Origin: Sphingopyxis sp. H115 | GTDB lineage: Bacteria; Pseudomonadota; Alphaproteobacteria; Sphingomonadales; Sphingomonadaceae | NCBI RefSeq assembly: GCF_001468465.1 | Contig: NZ_LNSA01000008.1 | Span: forward strand, 62,001 to 126,000 | Reading direction: 5' to 3' | DNA length: 64,000 bases | Part shown: positions 9,413-17,244 of the stretch, piece by piece | Position numbering within the stretch: position 1 is the first letter of the stretch | Layout of the letters: each line of letters starts with the position of its first letter | The notes under the pieces: model-generated | The model's database searches: none | The model's input: only the letters and a program-made list of their open reading frames with translations | What the model was told of the DNA's origin: nothing | Program-made: the position numbers and the translations under genes

Positions 9413-10072
9413 TTGACGAATTTCATTGTGCCCGACCTGAAAATCACCCCGCGGCCGGGGGGCTATGCGCGCGGCCAGGACGGGTTCGAGCATATACTCC
9501 GCTCGGCGCTGTCGCTGCTCGTCAACCATGGATCGGCGGCATTGACGCTCCGGCGGATCGCAACCGAATCGGGAATGAACGTCGGAAACCTCAACTATTA
9601 TTTCCGGTCGAAGGAGGAATTGATCCGCGAACTGCTCAACGCAGTGATCAGCAGCTACGAGGAATCGTTCGACGAGATCATTCATGAGCCCGGCGCAAGT
9701 GCCGAGGCGCGGCTCGAGAATATGGTCATGCTGATCCTCGAGGATATCACGACCAAGAAGACGACGCGCTTCTTCCCCGAACTGTGGGCGATGGCGAACC
9801 ATGACCCCTTCATCCATGACCGGATGAGCGAGCTTTACGACCGCGCGCGCGTATCGCTCAATGAACTGATTGCGGAGATCAATCCCGAACTGCCGAGCGA
9901 CCAGCGCGAGATACTGGCGCTGTTCATATCGGGATCGATGGAGGGCATGACGGTCTTCGCCGGCTATCAAAAGCCCTGGGTCGCCCAGATGCCGATCCTG
10001 AAAACGCTCGCCAAGAAATCCTTCGTCCAGCTGGTGAAGTCGTTGCGAGCCGAGGATTTTACAGCGTCCTAG
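9413..10072 (+). CDS. TetR-family transcriptional regulator of the amine dehydrogenase operon
   Basis: A 219-residue TetR-type regulator. The N-terminal helix-turn-helix is about residues 40-75, with ALTLRRIATESGMNVGNLNYYFRSKEELI, which is the YYFRSKEEL ending typical of TetR recognition helices. The C-terminal ligand domain is not assignable. No ATG opens the frame: TTG at 9413 is the first start after an in-frame stop and has AAGGA about nine bases upstream; GTG at 9428 is an alternative. It is divergent from mauB with a 150-base shared promoter region, so it probably senses the amine or a breakdown product (inference). Confidence 0.85.
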   Translation: MTNFIVPDLKITPRPGGYARGQDGFEHILRSALSLLVNHGSAALTLRRIATESGMNVGNLNYYFRSKEELIRELLNAVISSYEESFDEIIHEPGASAEARLENMVMLILEDITTKKTTRFFPELWAMANHDPFIHDRMSELYDRARVSLNELIAEINPELPSDQREILALFISGSMEGMTVFAGYQKPWVAQMPILKTLAKKSFVQLVKSLRAEDFTAS

Positions 10073-10134
10073 GTGCGGTCGGGGCGATCGTTTCCCGATT
10101 GGGCAGCTTGATCGCTTCGCGGCACAAGAGCGCG

Positions 10135-10731
10135 ATGAAACGTCTGTCCGCCGCCGCGCTGCTCGCCCTCCTGCCAATCCAGTTCTTCGCCGAGCAACCG
10201 GCGTCCGACCCGCTCGCCTTCGTCGATCCGATGATCGGCACGGGCCCCGAAGGCCGCACCTTCCCCGGCGCGACCGCGCCCTTTGGCATGGTCCAGCTAT
10301 CGCCCGACACCGACGCGACGTGCCAGATCCGCGAATGCTACGATCATGCCGCCGGATACAGCTACAACGACCCGACGATACAGGGGGTCAGCCACACCCA
10401 TTTCTCGGGCGCGGGCCATTCGGATCTTGGCGACATCCTCGTCATGCCGCAGGTGCGGGAGGTCAAGCTCGATCCCGGCGACCCGAAACAGCCCGGATCG
10501 GGCTATCGCCAGCGTTTCAGCCATGACACTGAGAAAGCCAGCCCCGGCTATTATGCCGTGACGCTCGCCGACAGCGGCATCCGGCGAACGTCACGCGAGC
10601 GCGAAGAGACGCTGGCCCTGCGCCGCGAGGTGGCCGAAGCGATTGCGACCCGCGATCCGGCCAGGGCGCGTGCCGCAATGGAAAGCCATTTCGCCAATTC
10701 GATCGGCGAAATGCTGCGCGATCAATTCTGA
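10135..10731 (+). pseudogene. Chimeric remnant: GH92 alpha-mannosidase head fused to GntR/FCD regulator tail
   Basis: One open frame of 198 codons joins two unrelated proteins. After a signal-like MKRLSAAALLALLPIQFFA, residues to about 150 carry FVDPMIGTGPEGRTFPGATA and GVSHTHFSGAGHSDLGD. These are hallmark sequences of GH92 alpha-1,2-mannosidases, which normally run to about 750 residues. From about base 10588 the sequence switches to REREETLALRREVAEAIATRDPARARAAMESH, the end of an FCD ligand domain as in FadR/GntR regulators. The simplest reading is one deletion that joined the two genes in frame. It should have neither activity. The last 10 bases overlap the convergent GGDEF gene. Confidence 0.82.
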
Positions 10732-11867
10732 ACCGTCGGCTCAGTCCGATGCTGTGACCCGTTCCGGACGGCCATTGTTGCCCGGTCGAGGGCGTGTTCC
10801 GCCTGCTCGAGCAGCCCGGCAGCCGGCCCGGCGCAAGCCGGCGCCATGGCCGCGACGCCGATGCCGACGGTCACCGGGGCAGGCAGGCCGGCGGCGGGCT
10901 CGCGGGTGAAGGATGCAACCGTCGTGGCGATCCGTTCGGCGACCTGCGCCGCCGCGTCCTTGCCCGTGTCGGGCAGGAGCAGCGCGAATGTCCTGCCGCC
11001 CATCCGCGCCGCAAGATCGGTCGCCTCGCGTGCGCTGCCTGCGAGCACGTCGGCCACCGCCTGCACGCAAAGATCGATGGCTGCGGGGCCGAAATTTTTG
11101 CGGTAAGCGTCGAAATCGTCGATTTCGACGACCAGGAGCGCGATCGGGCGATCCGTCCGGGCCGCCATGGCCCAATAGAGTTCGAGCCGCTCGTCGAAGG
11201 CGCGGCGATTGGCGAGCCCGGTCAGCGGGTCGGTCCGGCCCAATGCCGCCGTCTGGTCCCGCAGTTCCCCGGCAAGCCGTTCATTTTCCGTCGACAATTC
11301 CGCCGCGCGCGCGATTCCGCTTCCGAACCACCGCCCGGCGATCGCCACCGTGCCGCAAAGCACGAGCGCCACGATACCGACCTGAAAATGGCCGCTGCGC
11401 CCGCTGGTCAGGAACCCCGCCGCCGCGATCGCCGACGCCGGGATGTGGAAGGCAAGGTGCGCCGGCGCATAAGGAAGCGATACCGCGCCGATTGTCATCG
11501 CGGCGAGCGCAACCGCGGTGACGACGAGCAATTGGGGATCGGTGGCGGCGCGCGTACTCCAGAACAGCATTGCCCCCCATGCGAGACCCGAAAGAAGCAT
11601 CAGCGCGGTTGCGCCGCGAAGCCATGTCGTGGGTTGGCGGCGCTTTCGCGCGCGATACGGCGCGGCCGCGATCACTCCGACGCCCATAAGCAGCGTCGCG
11701 GCGGCGACGAACAGATCCGCGACGGCTTCGGCCGGCGTCCCGAACATCGTCGTCGCGGCCAGCACGGCGCCCGCAAAGCCCGTTGCCGCGTTGAGAGCGA
11801 CGGCGGGGAGCAGGGCGCCGGCCTGCGCCGCGGCGATGCTGTCGTTTGTTTCCCCTGCCTCTGACAC
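10722..11867 (-). CDS. Membrane GGDEF-domain protein with degenerate signature
   Basis: A 381-residue protein with five to six hydrophobic segments over residues 18-180. A short coiled linker (AAELSTENERLAGELRDQTAAL) leads to a GGDEF domain opening with RTDPLTGLANRRAFDERL. Diguanylate cyclases make c-di-GMP from two GTP and need GG(D/E)EF. Here the site reads MGGRTFALL (GGRTF at 290-294), so both acidic residues are lost although the upstream EIDDF metal-site aspartates remain. It is probably not an active cyclase; it may bind nucleotide or act by protein contact. The start is GTG 11867, with GGGAG about eight bases upstream. The convergent 3' end overlaps the chimeric remnant. Confidence 0.82.
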   Translation of the reverse strand: MSEAGETNDSIAAAQAGALLPAVALNAATGFAGAVLAATTMFGTPAEAVADLFVAAATLLMGVGVIAAAPYRARKRRQPTTWLRGATALMLLSGLAWGAMLFWSTRAATDPQLLVVTAVALAAMTIGAVSLPYAPAHLAFHIPASAIAAAGFLTSGRSGHFQVGIVALVLCGTVAIAGRWFGSGIARAAELSTENERLAGELRDQTAALGRTDPLTGLANRRAFDERLELYWAMAARTDRPIALLVVEIDDFDAYRKNFGPAAIDLCVQAVADVLAGSAREATDLAARMGGRTFALLLPDTGKDAAAQVAERIATTVASFTREPAAGLPAPVTVGIGVAAMAPACAGPAAGLLEQAEHALDRATMAVRNGSQHRTEPTVQN

Positions 11868-11930
11868 CCGCCCGCTCCCGTTTCACCCTGTCGTCGAAGG
11901 CCGGTAGCGCGATCCTTGGTCTGACTGCAA

Positions 11931-13304
11931 CTATCGCGAAGCGATCCAGCCGCCGCCCATTGCCTGAAAGAGCTGGATGCGCGCCGAGAGCGCATCGGCG
12001 CGCAGCTGAATCAGCGACAGTTCGGCGCCGAGCAGACCGCGCTGTGCATCAAGCTGTTCGAGATAGGGCGAATAGCCTTCGCGGTAGCGGTTGGTCGCAA
12101 GGCGCAACCCTTCGGCGAGCGCGTCACGCTGCGACCGCGCGAACAGGATCTGACGGTCGCTCAGCCGGACCGCCGCCAGCGCATCCTCGACCTCGCGGAA
12201 CGCGGTGAGCGCCGTGCGCCGATAGGCGAAGGCAGCCTGATCGCGCTGCGCGCCCGCCGCATCAGCCTGCGCGGTCAGGCGCCCGCCCTGGAAGATCGGG
12301 GCCAGGATGCTGCCGCCGACCGACCAGATGGTGACCGGATCGGCGAGCAGGGTCGAAAAGGCCGCGCCCGCCGCGGACGTCAGGCGCAATTGCGGCAGGA
12401 AACGCTTGCGCGCCGCGGCCAGGTTTCGATCGGTCGCGGCGAGCTGATATTCGGCCTGCGCGACATCGGGGCGGCGGCGCAGCAGTTCGGACGGGAGGCC
12501 GTCGGGCACCGGCGGCACCGTCAGCGCGGCGAGCGTATCGCCCCGGCCGATCGCCCGCGGCGTATCACCGACGAGCAGGCTGAGCGCGTCTTCGGTGCGT
12601 GCGATCGCGAGTTCGATCTGCGGCACAATCTGTGCCGTCGCGTCATATTCCGCCTGCGCCTGCTCCAGCTCGAGCCTTGGCGAATAGCCCGATTCGACGC
12701 GCGACTTCGCAATGCGCAGCGATTCCGCGCGTGCCGCCACGGTCGCGCGCGCAACCTCCAGCCGGGCGTCGAGGCCGCGGAGCGTGACATAATTGGCAGC
12801 CGCCGCCGCCGCGACCGAGAGCCGCACGGCGTCATGCGCAGCCTCGCTGGCGAAATAGAGGTCGCGCGCGGCCGCCTTCTGGTCGTCGAGTCGGCCGAAC
12901 AGGTCGACTTCATAGGCGACCTGGACCTGCGGCTGCGCGAAATTCTGTTCGACCGGCTGGCCGAAGGGGTTGACCGATCGCGACCGCCCGCCGCCGAGCG
13001 TCGCGTCGATCGCCGGAAGCGTCTGGGCGCGGGCCAGCGCGATATTGGCGCGTGCTTCGCGCACGCGCGCGGCGGCGACGCCGATATCGCTGTTGTTGGC
13101 GAGCGCGCGTTCGACCAGCGCCGCGAGCGCGGGGTCACCGAACGCCCGCCACCAGTCGCGCTCGAGCGCTGCGGTCGGTCCGGCGTCGGTGCGCCACGCA
13201 ACCGGCGGCGCGACGGGCGCCGCGGCGGTTGTCGCGACGTGCGGACCGGCGCAGGCGGCGAGGGGGATGGCGAGCAACGAGGCCAGCGCCGGATTGCGCC
13301 GCAT
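11931..13304 (-). CDS. NodT-family outer-membrane efflux lipoprotein
   Basis: A 457-residue TolC/OprM-like channel component. The lipobox LAAC follows a short signal (SLLAIPLAACAG), so it is a lipoprotein anchored in the outer membrane. Two OEP repeats are visible: LVERALANNSDIGVAAARVREARANI and RRRPDVAQAEYQLAATDRNLAAARKRFLPQL. ATG 13304 overlaps the stop of the HlyD gene (TGATG); a GTG one codon earlier is possible. It is the last gene of a three-gene minus-strand operon with an MFS pump and a membrane-fusion protein, together forming a tripartite EmrAB-TolC-like exporter. Confidence 0.92.
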   Translation of the reverse strand: MRRNPALASLLAIPLAACAGPHVATTAAAPVAPPVAWRTDAGPTAALERDWWRAFGDPALAALVERALANNSDIGVAAARVREARANIALARAQTLPAIDATLGGGRSRSVNPFGQPVEQNFAQPQVQVAYEVDLFGRLDDQKAAARDLYFASEAAHDAVRLSVAAAAAANYVTLRGLDARLEVARATVAARAESLRIAKSRVESGYSPRLELEQAQAEYDATAQIVPQIELAIARTEDALSLLVGDTPRAIGRGDTLAALTVPPVPDGLPSELLRRRPDVAQAEYQLAATDRNLAAARKRFLPQLRLTSAAGAAFSTLLADPVTIWSVGGSILAPIFQGGRLTAQADAAGAQRDQAAFAYRRTALTAFREVEDALAAVRLSDRQILFARSQRDALAEGLRLATNRYREGYSPYLEQLDAQRGLLGAELSLIQLRADALSARIQLFQAMGGGWIASR

Positions 13305-14500
13305 CACCGCCGCGGTCCGCTGTTCGTATCGACATGGACCTCCACCGACATGCCGGGGCGCAGCCGTCTTGCCAGAGGCTGCTTCGGGTCGATGGCGATC
13401 CGCACCGCGATCCGCTGCGCGACTTTGACGAAATTGCCCGTGGCATTGTCGGCCTTCAGCACCGCGAATTCCGATCCCGCCGCCGGGGACAGGTTTTCGA
13501 TCCGCCCGGTCAGTTCGGCGCCGCCCAGCGCATCGACGCTGAACCGTGCGCGCTGTCCGACCGCCATTTTGCCCGTCTGCGCTTCCTTGAAATTGGCGAT
13601 CACCCAGACATTGTGCGGGACGACCGACAGCAATTGCGTACCGGCGGTGACATAGGCGCCCTGCCGCACCCCGATTTCGGACAATTGGCCGTCGGCGGGG
13701 GCCCTGATGACCGTGTTGTCGAGATCGATCTGCGCGAGGCGGAGCTGCGCCTTGGCGGCGGCCACCGAGGCTTCGAGCCCGGCGCGCCCGACGACGACGG
13801 TGCGGACGTCCTGCGTGCCGATGGCGCGGCTCGCGCGCGCCTGTTGCAGTGCAGCCTGCGCGGCGAGCAGCGCCGCGCGCGTCTGGTCGAACTCGCGGGT
13901 CGAGATCGATCCGTCGGCGACGAGGGTGCGGGCGCGGCGCATGTCGGCCTCGGCGCGCGTGAGCTGCGCCTGCGCATTAGCGACGCCGGCGTCCTGGCTG
14001 TTCGTCGCGACCTCGCGCGAGCGCTGCGCCTGCGCCGAATTGGCGAGCGAGGCCTCCTGCGCCGCGACATTGGCTTCGGCCTGCGCGACGCGCGCGCGAT
14101 AGATGCGGTCGTCGATCGTCGCGAGGACCTGTCCCGCCTTCACTTCGGCAAAATCCTGGACGGGCACGCTGGTGACATAGCCGCTGACCTGCGGGCTGAT
14201 GACGGTCACGCGGCCGCGAACATAGGCATTATCCGTGCGCTCCGCGCCGCCGGCGAAGGGCGGCAGCTTCCACGCGAACAGCACCGCCAGGATCGCGACG
14301 AGTGCGATCGCGACGATCGCGATGACGGTGGTTTTCTTCTTTTCGGGCGGTCGCCACGACGAGGGCGGGGGATCGACCTGCGGGTCGGGTTCGGGCTCGG
14401 CAGGCTTTGCCTCGTCCGCCGGTGCGCCGGCCGGGACGGGATCGGCCGGCAGGGACGCGCTGTCCTGTTCGGGCGGCATATCTGCCTTTTCGTCGTTCAT
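13304..14500 (-). CDS. HlyD/EmrA-type membrane-fusion protein
   Basis: A 398-residue periplasmic adaptor. It has a cytoplasmic Pro/Glu-rich head (residues 1-50), one transmembrane helix (about 57-77, VIAIVAIALVAILAVLFAW), and a biotinyl-lipoyl half-motif TDNAYVRGRVTVISPQVSGYV. A long coiled-coil hairpin (about 135-245) is followed by a second lipoyl half (VIRAPADGQLSEIGVRQGAYV). This architecture is EmrA rather than AcrA, fitting the MFS partner. ATG 14500 is one base after the MFS stop. It bridges the inner-membrane pump to the NodT channel downstream. Confidence 0.93.
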   Translation of the reverse strand: MNDEKADMPPEQDSASLPADPVPAGAPADEAKPAEPEPDPQVDPPPSSWRPPEKKKTTVIAIVAIALVAILAVLFAWKLPPFAGGAERTDNAYVRGRVTVISPQVSGYVTSVPVQDFAEVKAGQVLATIDDRIYRARVAQAEANVAAQEASLANSAQAQRSREVATNSQDAGVANAQAQLTRAEADMRRARTLVADGSISTREFDQTRAALLAAQAALQQARASRAIGTQDVRTVVVGRAGLEASVAAAKAQLRLAQIDLDNTVIRAPADGQLSEIGVRQGAYVTAGTQLLSVVPHNVWVIANFKEAQTGKMAVGQRARFSVDALGGAELTGRIENLSPAAGSEFAVLKADNATGNFVKVAQRIAVRIAIDPKQPLARRLRPGMSVEVHVDTNSGPRR

Positions 14501-14501
14501 G

Positions 14502-16172
14502 TCATTGCCCCTGTTTCATATTTGCCTGTGCCTGCGCCTGAAGTCGCTGGACCAGCATCAGCACGGGCGACGGCTCGCCTCGCCGCCGGATCGACCAGCT
14601 TATGACGAAGCCCCAGATCGCCGTCAGGATGGCAAGCACCCCGACGAGCAGGAAAACATCATTATACGCCAGTATATTGGCCTCGCGCGTGGTTTGCCGG
14701 CCGAGCAGCGCGGCGCCTTGGGCATTGCGGAGCACAGGATCGCCGACCGTGCCGGCCACCGCCCGGCTGCCCGCGCCGAGGCGCGCGGCGACGATCGGAT
14801 CGGTCGCGACGATATCCTGCACCAATTCGTGCGAGTGATATTTCTCGCGCACCACCTGGAAGGTGCCGAGCAGCGTTCCGCCCGCGAGACCGCCGATGCT
14901 CTGGCTCATGCTGAAGATCACGACGAAGCTGATGAAATTCTTGCCCCCAGCCAGCAAGGTCCGCGCAATGCCGATGACCATCGCCTGCGCAAGAAAAAGC
15001 AGCGAGGCGAAGCCGATCAGCGCCTGGCTGAGATAGAATTGGGAGGGCCGTGTCAGATTGTTCGAATTCGCGTCCATGAACGATCCGATGACGATCAGGA
15101 TCACCGCGGCGAGGATCGGACGCGTCAGCTTGTCGGGGCGAAAGGTCAGAACCGCAGTTGCAAGCCCCGCGATCGACGCGAACACCACGATCAGGTTGAG
15201 CGTGACCATCTGGTCGTTGATCATCCCGACGGCGCTCAGGAAACCGACCGAACCGAACGCCTGTTCGGACAGCAAGATGCGCACCGATGCCGCCACCGCG
15301 ATCAGGCGAAGCATCTCGCGCGTTCCGAGCCAGCGCGTGTTGATCAGCGGGTTCCGGCGATGATGCTCGACGAGGAAGGCGGCGGCGATCAGCGCGATGC
15401 TGGCGGCGAGCGACCAGCCGATCCATGGCCGTTCGGTCCACCACTGGATACGTCCCTGCGACAGGACTGCGATGAGCAGCCACAGCCCGGGTGCGAACAG
15501 CGCGAAGGTCAGGAAGTCGAGGGGCTCGAACACTTTTTCGCGTTCGCTCGGCGGCAGCGGCTGCGCCCAGACCGCCGCCAGTGTCGCAAGCGCGAGCCCG
15601 AATTCGAACCAGTAGAGATTGTGCCAGTCGCCCCAGATGAGCAGCCCCGGAGACAGCACGCGTGCGAGCGGGGTTGCGATCTGCGGGATACAGATGCCGA
15701 TCATCACTGCGGCAAGCCGCTTGGGTGCCGGAAGCGCCTGGAAGAAATAGAGGATGGTGAGCGTCGACAGGCCGCTCGCGGCGATCCCGCTCATCGCCCG
15801 CACGGCGACCGAGGTCCAGAAATCGTGGATGAAGAGGTGCATCAACGTCGTCACCGCATAGGCGACCAATGTGTAGCGAATGAACGGCTGGAGCCCGAAT
15901 TGCTGGCGATATTTGACGAGCAGCAGGTTGGCGGTGACGTTGGTCATGAAATAGGCGGCGGTAAGCCACGCCGCCTCGTCGCTGTCGAGCCCGAGCGTGC
16001 CTTGCGCGAAATTGAGATTGACCGTGACGAGCGCGTTGCCCAGCCCGCCGGTGATCCCGATCAGGCAGCCGATCAGGAAATGGCGCACCATGCGCGAAGT
16101 CGGATGATCGGGGTTCGCCGGCGACCCCGGCAGCGTCGGTCGTTCGTGCGGTTTGAAGACATAGTCCGCCAT
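14502..16172 (-). CDS. DHA2/EmrB-type MFS drug exporter
   Basis: A 556-residue inner-membrane transporter with about 14 hydrophobic helices. Features of the DHA2 (EmrB) group include LDSDEAAWLTAAYFMTNVTANL in the first helices and the long periplasmic region (VVREKYHSHELVQDIVATDP) before the last helix pair. Proton-driven export of drugs or other amphiphiles through the adaptor and channel encoded downstream is the expected role. ATG 16172 opens the operon. No regulator gene is attached; the region to its right contains only a small ORF and gene remnants. Confidence 0.9.
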   Translation of the reverse strand: MADYVFKPHERPTLPGSPANPDHPTSRMVRHFLIGCLIGITGGLGNALVTVNLNFAQGTLGLDSDEAAWLTAAYFMTNVTANLLLVKYRQQFGLQPFIRYTLVAYAVTTLMHLFIHDFWTSVAVRAMSGIAASGLSTLTILYFFQALPAPKRLAAVMIGICIPQIATPLARVLSPGLLIWGDWHNLYWFEFGLALATLAAVWAQPLPPSEREKVFEPLDFLTFALFAPGLWLLIAVLSQGRIQWWTERPWIGWSLAASIALIAAAFLVEHHRRNPLINTRWLGTREMLRLIAVAASVRILLSEQAFGSVGFLSAVGMINDQMVTLNLIVVFASIAGLATAVLTFRPDKLTRPILAAVILIVIGSFMDANSNNLTRPSQFYLSQALIGFASLLFLAQAMVIGIARTLLAGGKNFISFVVIFSMSQSIGGLAGGTLLGTFQVVREKYHSHELVQDIVATDPIVAARLGAGSRAVAGTVGDPVLRNAQGAALLGRQTTREANILAYNDVFLLVGVLAILTAIWGFVISWSIRRRGEPSPVLMLVQRLQAQAQANMKQGQ

Positions 16173-16444
16173 CGTGCGTCAGCCCCGTCCGGCAATCATG
16201 CGGACGCCGATGGGCAGGCGCCGCCAGCGTGGGGAGTCGGCTCGATGAACATGCCGTCGCCATAGCGCATCGCCCGCGCGCGCGCAGCCTATTCGATGCG
16301 TGTAAACAGCCTTGCTAGGAGAATAGTTCGGCGACGACCGCCGGGCTTCGCGTAGCGGAAGCATCTGAAAACAAGCCATCTTGAAATGTCGGCGATTGCG
16401 GCCCATCTTCCTTTCATCGTCAACAAGCGAAAGGAGGTGGTCGA
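16173..16444. other. Non-coding stretch upstream of the efflux operon
   Basis: I see no gene here. Frames on the minus strand (for example from about 16586) are Arg/Pro-rich and lack family features. The stretch must hold the efflux operon promoter (minus strand) and the promoter for the small plus-strand ORF at 16445. The AT-rich part around 16305-16390 is the likeliest place, but no convincing -35/-10 pairs were recognised. Confidence 0.4.
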
Positions 16445-16516
16445 ATGTCTCATTGTCACACGCCGCATGCGGCAGAATCGAGCATGACCGTCTTTGCGGA
16501 GGCCATGCCCGGCTAA
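16445..16516 (+). CDS. Possible 23-residue small protein with a perfect Shine-Dalgarno
   Basis: ATG at 16445 is preceded by AAAGGAGGTGG, an ideal ribosome-binding site at ideal spacing and stronger than that of any other gene here except rplK. The frame (MSHCHTPHAAESSMTVFAEA, then MPG) ends at TAA 16514-16516. A strong intrinsic terminator follows 27 bases later. The peptide has one Cys, three His and no hydrophobic helix. I do not recognise a family. It may be a small protein or a leader peptide whose translation matters rather than its product. ORF length alone gives no support; the SD and terminator do. Confidence 0.5.
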   Translation: MSHCHTPHAAESSMTVFAEAMPG

Positions 16517-16542
16517 GCCGTCCGCGTGCAGCAAGACAATGG

Positions 16543-16578
16543 AAGGGCCGTCCCCGCGGGGGCGGCCCTTTGTCGTTT
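16543..16578 (+). terminator. Intrinsic terminator after the small ORF
   Basis: A 13-bp stem (AAGGGCCGTCCCC at 16543-16555 with GGGGGCGGCCCTT at 16558-16570, one mismatch) has a two-base loop and is followed by TGTCGTTT. It should stop plus-strand transcription from the 16445 unit, and the A-rich left flank is too short for it to be clearly bidirectional. Confidence 0.75.
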
Positions 16579-16607
16579 CGCGGCAATCGGCGTCGATCGT
16601 CGCCGAC

Positions 16608-16800
16608 TCACAGCGGCGGGGTGTGTCGCCACCACCGGGTCGCCGCTTCGAGCTGATAGGCGAACGCCAGCAGCAGCGCCTCGCCCCCGGGTCCGGTCGC
16701 GAACTGGACGCTCACCGGCAGCCCGTTGTTGCCGAAGCCTATCGGCAGGGTGATCGCGGGCGTACCGGCGAAATTGTTACCGACCAAAGCGAAGGTCATG
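16608..16800 (-). pseudogene. Amidase C-terminal fragment
   Basis: About 63 codons on the minus strand give the end of an amidase-signature family enzyme: GTPAITLPIGFGNNGLPVSVQF followed by GGEALLLAFAYQLEAATRWW and a normal stop at 16608. Complete enzymes are 450-500 residues. The N-terminal part, including the Ser-Ser-Lys catalytic region, is absent. The frame runs into the remains of a TetR gene on the other strand at about 16785-16800, so the break is a deletion boundary. Edges are approximate. Confidence 0.8.
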
Positions 16801-17223
16801 GCGGCTGTGGCGGCGGAATTTTCCACCTATCGGACGCGCGTCTATATCGAGGCGATCCGGCGCGGCACGACGCCGTGGGAGTCGATAGAAAATCTGATCG
16901 ACGCCAATTTCCCCATGGTCAGCCGGCCCGAGATGGCGGCGGTGGTGGAAATCCACCTTGGGCGCCGCAACGACCCAGACCTCGACCGCGAAGTCGGGCC
17001 GGGTGCGCGTCGGTTCGACCGGCGCGTGCGGCTCTGGGCCTATTCGATCCTGCACGCGGCGGGTATCCGCGACGACGCCGCGCATCGCAGCCTGCAACTG
17101 CTTAACAGTGCGGTGACGCGGGGGCTGACGGTCGAATATATCCGCAACCCCGACCCGGCGGTCGTCGATCGGGCGATCGCGATCTGGAAAGCACAGATGC
17201 TCGACCTGATCTTCAAGGCCTGA
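16790..17223 (+). pseudogene. TetR-family regulator lacking its DNA-binding domain
   Basis: A plus-strand frame of about 142 codons (FSTYRTRVYIEAIRRGTTPWESIENLIDANF through to IWKAQMLDLIFKA) has the helical layout of a TetR ligand-binding domain. The N-terminal helix-turn-helix is missing; upstream sequence is amidase on the other strand. The original layout was therefore a divergent amidase/tetR pair whose shared start region was deleted. It ends 22 bases before the convergent hutU stop. The TetR assignment rests on general fold pattern and is less certain than the amidase one. Confidence 0.65.
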
Positions 17224-17244
17224 CGCCGGACGAGGTGGACGCCC

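Noticed and set aside
16179..16586. Minus-strand frame of 135 codons upstream of the MFS exporter
   Set aside because: Covers the terminator and the small ORF on the other strand, has no recognisable domain, and looks like chance.
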